Shown piece by piece: positions 5,986-13,100 of a DNA stretch of 13,100 bases. The translations under genes were made by a program, and so were the position numbers. Location of the stretch: NCBI GenBank assembly GCA_030607105.1, contig JAUWFF010000004.1, positions 1-13,100 on the forward strand. The letters are read 5' to 3'. Numbering within the stretch: the first letter of the stretch is position 1; the number at the start of each line of letters is the position of its first letter. This DNA is from Filomicrobium sp. (lineage in GTDB: Bacteria; Pseudomonadota; Alphaproteobacteria; Rhizobiales; Hyphomicrobiaceae). The notes under the pieces are model-generated. The model saw only the letters and a list, made by a program, of their open reading frames with translations, was not told the DNA's origin and searched no databases.

Positions 5986-7002
5986 ATGAAGCGGGCCAGC
6001 TCTGCTCATAGCCACGCCATGTCTTGGCAATCGGCCATTTTCAAGATGGCGCTGGCTCTGGCGACTATCTCGATGGCTTTTGCACTGGTGTTCAGCTCTA
6101 GTGGTGGTGCCGCTGATGGCAAGCTCAGGGTTGTCGCAACAACGGGAATGATCGCCGACGCCTCACGGCAGGTCGGTGGGGATCTCGTCGACGTCAAGGC
6201 CCTGATGGGACCGGGTGTCGATCCACATGCCTACCGCCAGACCCGCACCGACATTGTAGCGCTGGCAAAGGCTGATCTCGTTCTTTGGCACGGCCTTTAT
6301 CTCGAAGCCCAAATGGAGGACTTCCTCGTTTCGCTTGGGCAACGTCGTAAAGTCGTTGCCGTTGCGGAAGCCCTGCCTAAGCGCCTGCTGCTCTCACACG
6401 CTGATTACGCCGACAAGTATGACCCGCATGTTTGGATGGACCCCAAAAGGTGGGCAGAAGTTGTCCTTGCTGTTCGCGACGCGCTTATCTCTGAAAGGCC
6501 CAATGCAAAGGCCCTTTTTGAGGCGAACGCGGCTCAGCATTTGGAAGACGTTTCAAAGCTAGCCGCCTATACCGAACGTACTCTCGCCACCGTGCCGGCC
6601 GAAGCCCGCGTTCTGCTGACGGCCCATGACGCTTTCAACTACTTCGGGGAAGCTTACGGCTTTGAAGTGCTGGGCATCCAGGGCATCTCGACGGAGAGCG
6701 AAGCGGGCCTCAACAGAATTCGTGAACTGGTCGACCTGCTAGTGGCGCGCAACATCGGTGCTGTTTTCGTGGAGTCGTCGGTTTCGGACCGCAACATTAA
6801 GGCTTTGATCGAGGGCGCGGCTGCAAAAGGACATACTGTCAGGATCGGCGGTGAGTTATTTTCCGACGCAATGGGCCGGGACGGGACCTATGAGGGCACT
6901 TATCTCGGCATGATTGATCACAACACGACTACCATAACACGCGCGCTCGGCGGAGATGCCCCCGAGAGGGGTATGACCGGTGCGCTCGCGGCCAGCAGTT
7001 GA
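5986..7002 (+). CDS. mntA: Manganese/zinc ABC transporter substrate-binding protein (TroA/MntA family)
   Basis: Exported metal-binding protein of a cluster A-I (TroA/PsaA/ZnuA) importer, 338 residues from the chosen ATG. A signal region (about residues 12-43) precedes the mature start near DGKLRVVATTGMIAD. Metal ligands by homology are His81 (DPHAY), His148 (DPHVW), His214 (TAHDAFNYF) and Asp294 (LFSDAMG). This is the His3-Asp set of TroA rather than the His2-Glu-Asp set of PsaA/SitA. The His-rich loop of ZnuA is absent. GISTESEAGL and TYEGTYLGMIDHN are family hallmarks. An in-frame GTG at 5914 would add 24 residues, but it lies within the leader hairpin and spoils the signal peptide. ATG 5986 has AGAGG 10 bases upstream; ATG 6019 is another option. 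MntR control suggests Mn(II); Zn is the alternative. Confidence 0.88.
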   Translation: MKRASSAHSHAMSWQSAIFKMALALATISMAFALVFSSSGGAADGKLRVVATTGMIADASRQVGGDLVDVKALMGPGVDPHAYRQTRTDIVALAKADLVLWHGLYLEAQMEDFLVSLGQRRKVVAVAEALPKRLLLSHADYADKYDPHVWMDPKRWAEVVLAVRDALISERPNAKALFEANAAQHLEDVSKLAAYTERTLATVPAEARVLLTAHDAFNYFGEAYGFEVLGIQGISTESEAGLNRIRELVDLLVARNIGAVFVESSVSDRNIKALIEGAAAKGHTVRIGGELFSDAMGRDGTYEGTYLGMIDHNTTTITRALGGDAPERGMTGALAASS

Positions 7003-7016
7003 GGCACTGAAGAAAG

Positions 7017-7832
7017 ATGACTGGGAGAGCTGTGGAAGTCGCCGCGCAGGACGGACGAATCTTGCAGCAGCCGCCTGCTGATGACAGCCCGCTGGCGGTT
7101 CGCGGCCTTACGGTTTCCTATGGCGACAAACCAGCGATCTTCTCTGTTGATGCCGTGGTTCCCCCCGAGAGCATGATGGCGATCGTCGGTCCTAACGGGG
7201 CCGGCAAATCCACTCTTCTCAAGGCGGTGCTCGGCATCGTCGAACCGCTTTCGGGCACCGTGTCGGTTTACGGTGAACCGCTGGCGAAGGTCCAGGAACG
7301 GGTCGCCTATGTCCCGCAGCGTGCTAGTGTCGATTGGGACTTTCCTACGCGTGTCATCGACGTCGTATTGATGGGGCTTTACCGCGAACTTGGCCTGTTG
7401 GGCTGGGTGACAGGCCGGCAGCGCAAGACTGCGAAAGCCTGCCTTGAGCGGGTTGGCATGGCGGAATTCGCGAACCGGCAGATCGGTCAGTTGTCAGGTG
7501 GGCAGCAGCAGCGCGTATTCCTGGCCCGGGCACTGGCGCAGGATGCGGATCTCTATCTTCTCGACGAGCCGTTCGCCGGGGTCGATGCGGCCACCGAGAA
7601 GGCGATTATCGACGTCTTGAAATCTCTCAAGGCCGACATGAAGACCGTCGTTTGTGTGCATCATGACCTGGCGACGGTAAGCGATTATTTTGATCATGTG
7701 TTGTTGATCAATGTGCGCAAGATCGCCGAGGGGCCGGTGGCGACCACGTTTACCGCGGAAAACCTTCAACGAACGTACGGCGGCCGACTGGCGACGACGC
7801 ACATCGATGAGCTGCGGCTGCCGGCGGGCTGA
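7017..7832 (+). CDS. mntB: Manganese/zinc ABC transporter ATPase
   Basis: ATP-binding subunit of the same importer, 271 residues, cytoplasmic. It has Walker A GPNGAGKST (58-66), Q-loop near residue 101 (VPQRASVDWDFP, a sequence typical of metal-type A-I ATPases), signature LSGGQQQR (159-166), Walker B LYLLDEP (179-185) and the switch histidine in CVHHD (about 215-216). About 25 residues precede the first beta strand, slightly more than usual; a later start such as GTG 7032 is possible. It starts 14 bp after the binding-protein gene and its stop overlaps the next start as TGATG, so the genes are translated together. The C-terminal tail (FTAENLQRTYGGRL) is typical of the MntB/ZnuC group. Confidence 0.93.
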   Translation: MTGRAVEVAAQDGRILQQPPADDSPLAVRGLTVSYGDKPAIFSVDAVVPPESMMAIVGPNGAGKSTLLKAVLGIVEPLSGTVSVYGEPLAKVQERVAYVPQRASVDWDFPTRVIDVVLMGLYRELGLLGWVTGRQRKTAKACLERVGMAEFANRQIGQLSGGQQQRVFLARALAQDADLYLLDEPFAGVDAATEKAIIDVLKSLKADMKTVVCVHHDLATVSDYFDHVLLINVRKIAEGPVATTFTAENLQRTYGGRLATTHIDELRLPAG

Positions 7833-9046
7833 TGTGGACCACCTTCCTCGATGCACTGTTACTGCAGGCCGGGTATAATGCCGCACTTGTTGCGATCGGT
7901 GCGGCTCTGCTCGGCATCGCGGCAGGAACCTCTGGGACCTTCCTCTTCCTGCGCAAACGGGCCCTGGTCAGCGATGCCATCGCGCATGCGACATTGCCCG
8001 GCATCGGGCTCGCCTTCATTTTGATGGTTGCACTCGGCGGCGATGGCCGCGACCTGGGCGGTCTCATGCTCGGTTCCGCGGTTACCGCGGCTGCGGGGCT
8101 GCTTCTGGTGGAGTGGACGGCACGAGAAACCCGGCTGTCGGAAGACGCGGCGATCGGTGCCGTGCTGTCAGTATTCTTCGGATTTGGGATCGTCCTGCTG
8201 ACGTTCATTCAGACCATGTCGAGCGGTCGGCAGGCCGGGCTTGATGGTCTACTGCTTGGTTCGACCGCGGGCATGCTGTTTCAGGATGGCATCATCATAG
8301 CTATCGGCGGGGTGCTTTCGGTGGTGGCCGTATATGTTCTGCGCAGGCCGATGACGCTTGTCGCCTTTGATGACGAGTTCGCGGAGGCCTCCGGCGTCAA
8401 CGTCCGGCATGTTGATCTCGCGATCATGGGACTGGTTCTTGGCGTCACTGTTATCGGCCTAAAGATCGTGGGCCTCATCCTGATTGTCGCAATGTTGATC
8501 ATCCCGGCCGTGGCGGCGCGCTTCTGGACGGAGCGCACGGAACACGTTGTACTTGGTGCAGGGCTGATTGGCGGAGCTTCAGGCTACATCGGGGCCGCTC
8601 TTTCGGCATCCGCACCGGCGCTGCCGACCGGGCCGATTATCGTCCTGGTCTGCGCCTTGCTGTTTGGATTATCGCTATTGTTCGCGCCGATCCGGGGAGT
8701 GCTTGCCTCGGTTCTGCGGCATCGCCGGTTCCAAGTTCGCGTGCATCGGCGACAGGGGTTGCTCGCGCTTGTTCATGGCGAAGCAATCCACGACCGCATG
8801 ACGCTTGCCGTGCTTCGGCGAGACGGACTTATCAGGGCCGATGGCGTGGCAACCGACGACGGCCGGGCCCAAGCCGCAAAGGCGTTGCTCGATGAGCGGC
8901 GCTGGGAAATCGTCCGGCAATTACACTTTGCCGATGGGATCAAGGCGAGCCTCGACGGGCTGACGCCTATCGAGGAGGTGTTGACGCGAGACGAACTTGC
9001 GGAAATCGATAAGCGGCTTGGTCCGCCCGTAGTGGTGGGGGAGTGA
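7832..9046 (+). CDS. mntC: Manganese ABC transporter permease fused to a C-terminal DtxR/MntR-like domain
   Basis: Membrane subunit of 404 residues, about 100 longer than a plain ABC-3 permease. Residues 1-290 are the membrane part: it opens with hydrophobic helices and has the RKRALVSDAIAHATLPGIGLAF motif (41-62) and the ATPase-coupling DDEFAEASGVN segment (180-190). The hydrophilic tail (about 295-404) includes VHGEAIHDRMTLAVLRRDGLI and KALLDERRWEIVRQLHFADG, the look of a winged-helix/metalloregulator-like domain. LTPIEEVLTRDELAEID follows. The same architecture is known for MntC of Bacillus and TroC-type permeases, which also differ in length from their partner permease. The tail would be cytoplasmic. 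A sensing or gating role is inferred. It overlaps the ATPase gene by one base. Confidence 0.9.
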   Translation: MWTTFLDALLLQAGYNAALVAIGAALLGIAAGTSGTFLFLRKRALVSDAIAHATLPGIGLAFILMVALGGDGRDLGGLMLGSAVTAAAGLLLVEWTARETRLSEDAAIGAVLSVFFGFGIVLLTFIQTMSSGRQAGLDGLLLGSTAGMLFQDGIIIAIGGVLSVVAVYVLRRPMTLVAFDDEFAEASGVNVRHVDLAIMGLVLGVTVIGLKIVGLILIVAMLIIPAVAARFWTERTEHVVLGAGLIGGASGYIGAALSASAPALPTGPIIVLVCALLFGLSLLFAPIRGVLASVLRHRRFQVRVHRRQGLLALVHGEAIHDRMTLAVLRRDGLIRADGVATDDGRAQAAKALLDERRWEIVRQLHFADGIKASLDGLTPIEEVLTRDELAEIDKRLGPPVVVGE

Positions 9047-9047
9047 G

Positions 9048-9974
9048 ATGGGATCAGAGTTTGTCCAGCTTAGTCTGACACCCATATTGATCGGCGTCCT
9101 GGCCTCGATCGCCTGCGCACTGCCCGGTAATTTTCTCATTTTGCGCCGGCAAGCTTTGATCGGCGATGCCATTTCGCATGTTGTGCTTCCCGGCATTGTC
9201 GTCGCCTTTCTGATCACCGGTACGGTGGCATCGGTTCCCATGATGCTTGGTGCCGCCGGAGCAGCGATCATCGCGGTTATCCTGATTGAAGCGATCAAGC
9301 GCTTGGGGCGCATTGAACCGGGTGCGGCCATGGGTGTGGTGTTCACCTCCATGTTCGCGGGTGGCGTGCTTCTTCTTGAGCAGTCGGATACTTCAAATGT
9401 TCATCTGGATGTCGAGCATGCACTGATGGGCAATCTTGAGAGCCTCATCTGGTTTGCGGCGGAAGATTGGTCGTCTCTGGTGGACCCAGCGGCCCTTGCG
9501 GCCCTACCCGCGGAACTGCCCCGGATCGCGGTGGTCTGCGCGCTTGTTGCCGTTCTCACCTACCTGTTCTGGCGACCGCTCAAGATCTCCACCTTTGACG
9601 AGGGCTTCGCGCGCTCAATGGGTATTCCCACAACGTTCATCAGCATCGGCCTTGTCATTGCAGCGGCTGTGGCCGCCGTGGCCGCCTTCGACGCCGTCGG
9701 CTCAATCATTGTCATCGCCATGTTTATTTGCCCGCCGGCCGCCGCCCGGCTGATGACCAACCAACTTGAGGTGCAACTCGTTTGGAGCGTAGTCTTCGCG
9801 GTCCTCTCTGCAGTCCTTGGCTATGTGTTCGCCGGATACGGGCCGCTTTGGTTTGGCGGCGAGAATGCCGTCAGTGCCGCCGGAATGATCGCCACGGTGT
9901 CAGGCATTATTCTGGGTCTTGCCTGCCTTTTCGGCCCGCAGCGGAAGCGTATCGGGGAAGCGGCAGGCCTTTAG
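9048..9974 (+). CDS. mntD: Manganese ABC transporter permease, second subunit
   Basis: A 308-residue ABC-3 family inner-membrane protein that would pair with the fused permease just upstream. It carries the parallel motif RRQALIGDAISHVVLPGIVVAF (33-54) and the coupling segment FDEGFARSMGIPTTF (about 178-192). It has no C-terminal regulatory tail. The start lies 1 base after the previous stop (TGAGATG), with GGGGGAG ending 4 bases ahead of the ATG. A short loop of about 30 residues near 135-155 (WFAAEDWSSLVDPAALAALP) is hydrophilic and probably periplasmic. It is the last gene of the four-gene importer; the next plus-strand gene begins 38 to 77 bases on. Confidence 0.92.
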   Translation: MGSEFVQLSLTPILIGVLASIACALPGNFLILRRQALIGDAISHVVLPGIVVAFLITGTVASVPMMLGAAGAAIIAVILIEAIKRLGRIEPGAAMGVVFTSMFAGGVLLLEQSDTSNVHLDVEHALMGNLESLIWFAAEDWSSLVDPAALAALPAELPRIAVVCALVAVLTYLFWRPLKISTFDEGFARSMGIPTTFISIGLVIAAAVAAVAAFDAVGSIIVIAMFICPPAAARLMTNQLEVQLVWSVVFAVLSAVLGYVFAGYGPLWFGGENAVSAAGMIATVSGIILGLACLFGPQRKRIGEAAGL

Positions 9975-9982
9975 ACGTCGTG

Positions 9983-10001
9983 GCCGCGTGACACCCGCGG
10001 C
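9983..10001 (+). terminator. GC-rich hairpin after the importer operon (weak terminator)
   Basis: GCCGCG and CGCGGC form a perfect six-pair stem around a seven-base loop, 8 bases past the last importer stop. No U-run follows, so it may only stabilise the 3' end or reduce read-through into the next gene. Confidence 0.3.
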
Positions 10002-10012
10002 GTTCCAAGGCA

Positions 10013-11527
10013 GTGTCTCGTGGTCTCCAGTCGCCGCCAGGGAACCTCAGTTTGACATCCGTTGACGTCGCGCAAAGCGAAGCCCGGCAGCCTAATGGGC
10101 TGGCCACACTGTTCATGGTCGAATTGTGGGAACGGTTTTCCTACTACGGCATGCGGGCCTTGCTGGTGCTGTTCATGGTGGCGCCGGTCGCTTCCGGGGG
10201 GCTCGGGTTTGGGACCGCCGAGGCGGCGCTGCTCTATGGCAACTACACGATGGCGGTCTATCTGCTGTCGATCCCAGGGGGTTACGCGGCGGATCATCTG
10301 CTGGGCGCGCGACGCTCGGTTTTGATCGGCGGGCTCGTCATTGCGTGCGGGCATTTCGCGATGGCCGTGCCAAGCGTGATGAGTTTCTACCTGGGCCTCG
10401 TGCTGATCGCGTTGGGGACGGGACTCTTCAAGCCGAATATCAGCGCTATGGTGGGGGGGCTCTATCCACCTGGCGATACGCGCCGCGATGCCGGCTTTTC
10501 GATCTTCTACATGGGCATCAACATTGGCGCCCTGGCGGCGCCGTTCGTAACGGGCTTTCTGGCGCAGAGCGCCCTGTTCAAATCGTGGCTTGCGGGGTGT
10601 GGACTCGATCCAGCACACAGCTGGCACTGGGGGTTCGCTGCGGCCGGGGTTGGTATGACGCTGTCGATCGGACTGTTCAGCTTGCGCTTGCCACGCTTCG
10701 GTTCGGTGGGTTGTCCGCCCGCACACCCTTCGCTATCGCTGCGATTGGCGCTCGCCGTTGTCGGGGGAAGCGCGGGGCTGTTAGCGCTGTTGCTGTTATC
10801 TGACCGCCCGGGACTGGAGTGGCTGCGCTATATCGTCGTGGCGATACCGATGATCGCCATTTTTCTGTTTGCGCGGCGGGAAGACTTGGAGCAGCGCCGG
10901 ATCGCGGCTGTCTTCGTCTTCTTTATCGCGGCGATGGTCTTTTGGGCGGCGTTCGAACAGGCGGGCCTTTCGATTGCATTGTTCGCCGATCGATTGACGA
11001 ACAACGATTTGCTCGGTTTCCACGTGCCATCGGCCTGGTACCAGTCACTCAATCCGCTGTTTGTAATTTTGCTGGCGCCGGTGTTCGCGGTGGCCTGGTC
11101 GCGCCTTGGCAAGCGTCAGCCTTCGACGCCCATCAAGTTCGTGCTGGGGCTATTCTTCCTCAGTCTTTCGTTTCTCCTGATGGTTCCCGCGGCGCATGCG
11201 ACGCTAGCGGGAAAGGTCAGCCCGCTCTGGCTGGTGGGACTATTTTTGCTACAAACCATCGGCGAGCTTTTTCTCAGTCCCGTCGGCCTCAGCGCCATGA
11301 CGAAGCTGGCACCAGCCCGGATGGTCGGGATCATGCTTGGCATCTGGTTTCTGGCGGCTGCCTTTGGCAACAAGCTGGCTGGTATTCTAGGCGCAGGGTT
11401 CGCTTCCGACGATGCCGGCGCGCTTGCGTCCTTCTTCTTCAGCTTGTTCGGGTTGGTCGCCGTTACCGCCGTCGCGCTACTCTTGCTGACGCCATGGTTG
11501 AAGCGGCTTATGGGTGACGTGAGCTGA
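10013..11527 (+). CDS. POT/PTR-family proton-dependent oligopeptide transporter
   Basis: Inner-membrane symporter that imports di- and tripeptides with protons, up to 504 residues, the size of E. coli DtpA. The ExxER proton-coupling motif is intact at ELWERFSYYGMR (residues 37-48). The PTR2 signatures are GGYAADHLLGARRSVLIGG (89-107) and FSIFYMGINIGAL (162-174). LKFNP-like LFKPNISAMVGGLYPPGDTRRDAGF lies between them (138-162) and is usual for the family. The rest is hydrophobic with many membrane segments. The start is uncertain: GTG 10013 has no properly spaced ribosome site, whereas TTG 10052 has AGGGAA 7 bases upstream and gives a 491-residue protein that keeps all motifs. It is probably a unit separate from the Mn importer, though read-through is possible. 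No substrate evidence exists beyond the family. Confidence 0.9.
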   Translation: MSRGLQSPPGNLSLTSVDVAQSEARQPNGLATLFMVELWERFSYYGMRALLVLFMVAPVASGGLGFGTAEAALLYGNYTMAVYLLSIPGGYAADHLLGARRSVLIGGLVIACGHFAMAVPSVMSFYLGLVLIALGTGLFKPNISAMVGGLYPPGDTRRDAGFSIFYMGINIGALAAPFVTGFLAQSALFKSWLAGCGLDPAHSWHWGFAAAGVGMTLSIGLFSLRLPRFGSVGCPPAHPSLSLRLALAVVGGSAGLLALLLLSDRPGLEWLRYIVVAIPMIAIFLFARREDLEQRRIAAVFVFFIAAMVFWAAFEQAGLSIALFADRLTNNDLLGFHVPSAWYQSLNPLFVILLAPVFAVAWSRLGKRQPSTPIKFVLGLFFLSLSFLLMVPAAHATLAGKVSPLWLVGLFLLQTIGELFLSPVGLSAMTKLAPARMVGIMLGIWFLAAAFGNKLAGILGAGFASDDAGALASFFFSLFGLVAVTAVALLLLTPWLKRLMGDVS

Positions 11528-11586
11528 AACCGCAACGGTAGCGATGCGCCACATTTCTGTGCTGGCTCTTAGGAACTGTCGCTCGT

Positions 11587-12090
11587 CTAATTAGCCGGGG
11601 CGCAACGCCTTTTCAGGCAGGCCTCGATTTCGGGGGACACGAAGGCGCTGACGTCACCGCCCATTTTTGCAACCTGACGCACCAGGTTTGCGGCGATATG
11701 CCGGACCTGCGGAGAGGCGGCAACGAATACGGTCTGGATGTCGGGCGCCATAGCGCCGTTCATTCCGGCCATCTGCATTTCATAATCGAAATCCGTGCCG
11801 TCACGCAGACCACGGAAAATAACGGTGGCGCCTTCGGCTCGGGCCGCATCAACGGCTAGATTATCGAAGGTCACGATGTCGATTTCGGTGCCACTTTTGT
11901 CGGCGATCAGCACGGTTTCCATCCTCAGCATCTCGACGCGCCGCTCCGCGCTGAAGAGCGGGGTTTTGCTGGCGTGCAGGCCGACACCGATGACCAGCCG
12001 GTCCACAAGTTCAACGGCGCGTGCAATCACATCGGTGTGTCCTAAGGTGACGGGGTCGAAGGAACCGGAATAAAAGCCTATGCGGGCCAT
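11587..12090 (-). CDS. coaD: Phosphopantetheine adenylyltransferase (CoaD)
   Basis: Cytoplasmic enzyme joining 4'-phosphopantetheine and ATP to give dephospho-CoA and pyrophosphate, the penultimate step of CoA synthesis. The 167-residue protein from ATG 12090 has the normal length. It begins MARIGFYSGSFDPVTLGHTD, with the nucleotidyltransferase TLGH motif (His18). FRGLRDGTDFDYE (92-104) and SPQVRHIAANLVRQVAKMGGDVSAFV (from 126) follow as expected. An open frame extends upstream to 12348 but lacks homology; GAGGA lies 6 bases before 12090, which fixes the start. It is convergent with the peptide transporter (59 bp between stops, no clear terminator seen) and divergent from the thioredoxin-like gene. 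Confidence 0.96.
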   Translation of the reverse strand: MARIGFYSGSFDPVTLGHTDVIARAVELVDRLVIGVGLHASKTPLFSAERRVEMLRMETVLIADKSGTEIDIVTFDNLAVDAARAEGATVIFRGLRDGTDFDYEMQMAGMNGAMAPDIQTVFVAASPQVRHIAANLVRQVAKMGGDVSAFVSPEIEACLKRRCAPAN

Positions 12091-12274
12091 GGGCCGTCCT
12101 CTTGTGCATCGGCACCTGGTGATCAGTGCTCCTCCAACCAATAGCCTGCTGCCGGGTGGCGGGACAACCGCTTTCCATAAACTGCTCTTCGCAAGCGTCC
12201 GGGATCCGGGTATCCTCCAGCCGAGGGCGAAACTGGCAAACGCCAGGAACCGCGTTCTGAAAGGTAGGCACGCA

Positions 12275-12895
12275 ATGAAACTAACCCGTCGTGAGGCCAT
12301 GGTGCTGCCGGCCGGTTTGGCGGCCGCGAGTGTTTTACCGGGAGCCATCAGAGCAGAGGAGCCCCAGGTCGACGGCGACGGGCTTTATACGCAGCCGTGG
12401 TTCCATTCGTCGTTCCTTGACTTGAGGGAGGACGTGGCAGAAGCGCAGGCTGAAGGCAAGTCGTTTGCCATACTGTGGGAGCAGAATGCCTGCCCGTACT
12501 GCCGGGAACTGCATCGCGTAAACCTGGCGGACAAGAGCATCGTGGATTACATCCGCAAACACTTCGTTGTGTTGCAGCTCAACCTTTATGGATCTCGGTC
12601 GGTGACCGACTTTGATGGCGAGGAGATGGAGGAGCGCAAACTCGCGCGGCGCTGGAGGGTCAACTTTACGCCGACCATTAGTTTCTTTCCGAAGGACCCG
12701 GCCAAGGTTGATGGCAAGCCTGGTCGAGACGCGGAGGCGTTTCGGCTGACTGGCTACTGGAAGCCGTTTCATTTCCGCTCGACGTTTGTTTACGTCGAGA
12801 CCGGAGGCTACGAGAGCGAACCCAACTTTCAACGCTGGCTTTCAGACTACCGTGAAAAGTTGCGCGAGGCGGGTGAGAACGTCGATATCTGGTGA
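12275..12895 (+). CDS. Exported thioredoxin-like protein with CPYC motif (SoxW-like)
   Basis: A 206-residue thioredoxin-fold protein. The leader MKLTRREAMVLPAGLAAAS has twin arginines at 5-6 and a probable cleavage after IRA (residue 27), so it is likely Tat-exported to the periplasm. The redox motif CPYC is at residues 73-76 (WEQNACPYCRELH) and the cis-proline motif FTP at 131-133. The segment VLQLNLYGSRSVTDFDGEE (99-117) is a feature I associate with SoxW-type thioredoxin family proteins, which reduce periplasmic sulfur-oxidation or cytochrome-maturation partners. No sox gene is visible here, so the partner is unknown. The start is ATG 12275 with TAGG 6 bases upstream. A longer frame from 12080 overlaps coaD, lacks homology and is rejected. 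The 184-bp space to coaD holds no further gene that I can see. Confidence 0.87.
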   Translation: MKLTRREAMVLPAGLAAASVLPGAIRAEEPQVDGDGLYTQPWFHSSFLDLREDVAEAQAEGKSFAILWEQNACPYCRELHRVNLADKSIVDYIRKHFVVLQLNLYGSRSVTDFDGEEMEERKLARRWRVNFTPTISFFPKDPAKVDGKPGRDAEAFRLTGYWKPFHFRSTFVYVETGGYESEPNFQRWLSDYREKLREAGENVDIW

Positions 12896-12938
12896 TCGCT
12901 CAATGCGGACAGGTGCAAATCGTTCATGCTGACGGCAA

Positions 12939-12968
12939 GAAAAAAGGCCCGGGTTTTCAGCCAGGCCT
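12939..12968 (-). terminator. Rho-independent terminator of the OmpW-like gene
   Basis: AGGCCCGG (12945-12952) and CCAGGCCT (12961-12968) pair with one mismatch around an eight-base loop. Read on the minus strand, the stem is followed at once by a run of T (complement of the A-run at 12939-12945), so it terminates the minus-strand outer-membrane gene. On the plus strand the tail is TCTTGTTT, weaker but perhaps enough for the thioredoxin-like gene. Confidence 0.75.
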
Positions 12969-12984
12969 CTTGTTTCGTCTTGTT

Positions 12985-13014
12985 AGATACGATCTTCGTC
13001 GTTCGATCGTGTCT
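12985..13014. repeat. Inverted repeat at the 3' end of the OmpW-like gene
   Basis: AGATACGATC (12985-12994) and GATCGTGTCT (13005-13014) match in nine of ten positions around a ten-base loop. The repeat touches the stop codon of the minus-strand gene. No T-run follows, so it is probably an mRNA 3' hairpin rather than a terminator. Confidence 0.4.
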
Positions 13015-13100
13015 TACTTCAGCGGTTCGATGGCTGCAGTGCGGCGACCAAACAGGTTAAACCGGTAACCAACGTGTGCGCTAACAAGCAGCGGATCGAG
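13014..13100 (-). CDS. Outer-membrane beta-barrel protein, OmpW-like (C-terminal 28 residues only)
   Basis: Reading the minus strand from the right edge gives 28 codons and a TAA stop, LDPLLVSAHVGYRFNLFG followed by RRTAAIEPLK. The LDPxLVxxxVGYRF ending is the last beta strand pattern of OmpW-family porins. The extra tail after the GYRF (NLFGRR...PLK) is one I associate with alphaproteobacterial OmpW homologues. The rest of the gene is outside the window. The identification rests on a short stretch, so another eight-stranded barrel is possible. The terminator at 12939-12968 fits its 3' end. Confidence 0.65.
   Translation of the reverse strand, partial: LDPLLVSAHVGYRFNLFGRRTAAIEPLK

Noticed and set aside
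9971..10726. Minus-strand open frame of 251 codons
   Set aside because: Antisense to the peptide transporter, whose ExxER and PTR2 motifs are intact; the translation is Arg/His/Gln-rich low-complexity, typical of a high-GC shadow.
12080..12274. N-terminal extension of the thioredoxin-like protein
   Set aside because: It overlaps the divergent coaD start and would bury the twin-arginine signal; ATG 12275 fits both signal and ribosome site.
12091..12348. N-terminal extension of coaD
   Set aside because: CoaD proteins begin directly at the MARIGFYSGSFDP-type strand; GAGGA precedes ATG 12090 and the extension shows no homology.
1..13100. Mobile elements, CRISPR arrays, toxin-antitoxin or defence genes
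   Set aside because: I found no transposase, integrase, direct-repeat array or known defence domain in any frame; the region reads as ordinary chromosome.

Overview
The window looks like chromosomal DNA of an alphaproteobacterium, probably Hyphomicrobiales-like. The reasons are moderately high GC, the style of the NrtA/NrtB, MntR and OmpW-like proteins, Tat-exported proteins and frequent GTG/TTG starts. I cannot name a genus. I see no insertion sequences, phage genes, tRNA or rRNA genes, or CRISPR arrays. Gene density is high and the intergenic spaces carry readable regulatory signals.

Region 1 (1-2572, minus strand) is an NrtA-NrtB-ATPase ABC importer operon of the nitrate/cyanate/bicarbonate class. 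The ATPase gene runs off the left edge. Region 2 (2573-2834) is a divergent control region. It contains a full-consensus sigma-54 promoter pointing into nrtA, and upstream of it repeated TTATG-N6-CATAA dyads at typical enhancer distance. The divergent gene (2835-4772) encodes a two-PAS, sigma-54-dependent activator with a Fis-type HTH. Regulator, enhancer, promoter and transporter together look like a self-contained sigma-54 uptake circuit. This is the most interesting unit of the window.

Region 3 (4773-5327) is a roughly 250 bp spacer with a perfect palindrome, a small DUF1127-like gene, and a bidirectional terminator facing mntR. Region 4 (5328-9974) is a manganese homeostasis locus. mntR (minus) is divergent from a four-gene ABC importer (plus): binding protein, ATPase, a permease fused to a DtxR/MntR-like C-terminal domain, and a second permease. 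A near-perfect MntR-type box lies between the divergent promoters, and the importer leader can fold into two mutually exclusive hairpins.

Region 5 (10013-13100) holds housekeeping and envelope genes: a POT-family peptide transporter (plus), coaD (minus), an exported thioredoxin-like protein with a CPYC motif (plus), and the C-terminal end of an OmpW-like outer-membrane protein (minus), with a terminator between the last two.

Most protein families here are known. The parts most likely to be undescribed are the enhancer motif and its pairing with this PAS activator, the Cys/His-rich N-terminus of NrtA, and the alternative hairpins in the Mn-importer leader.
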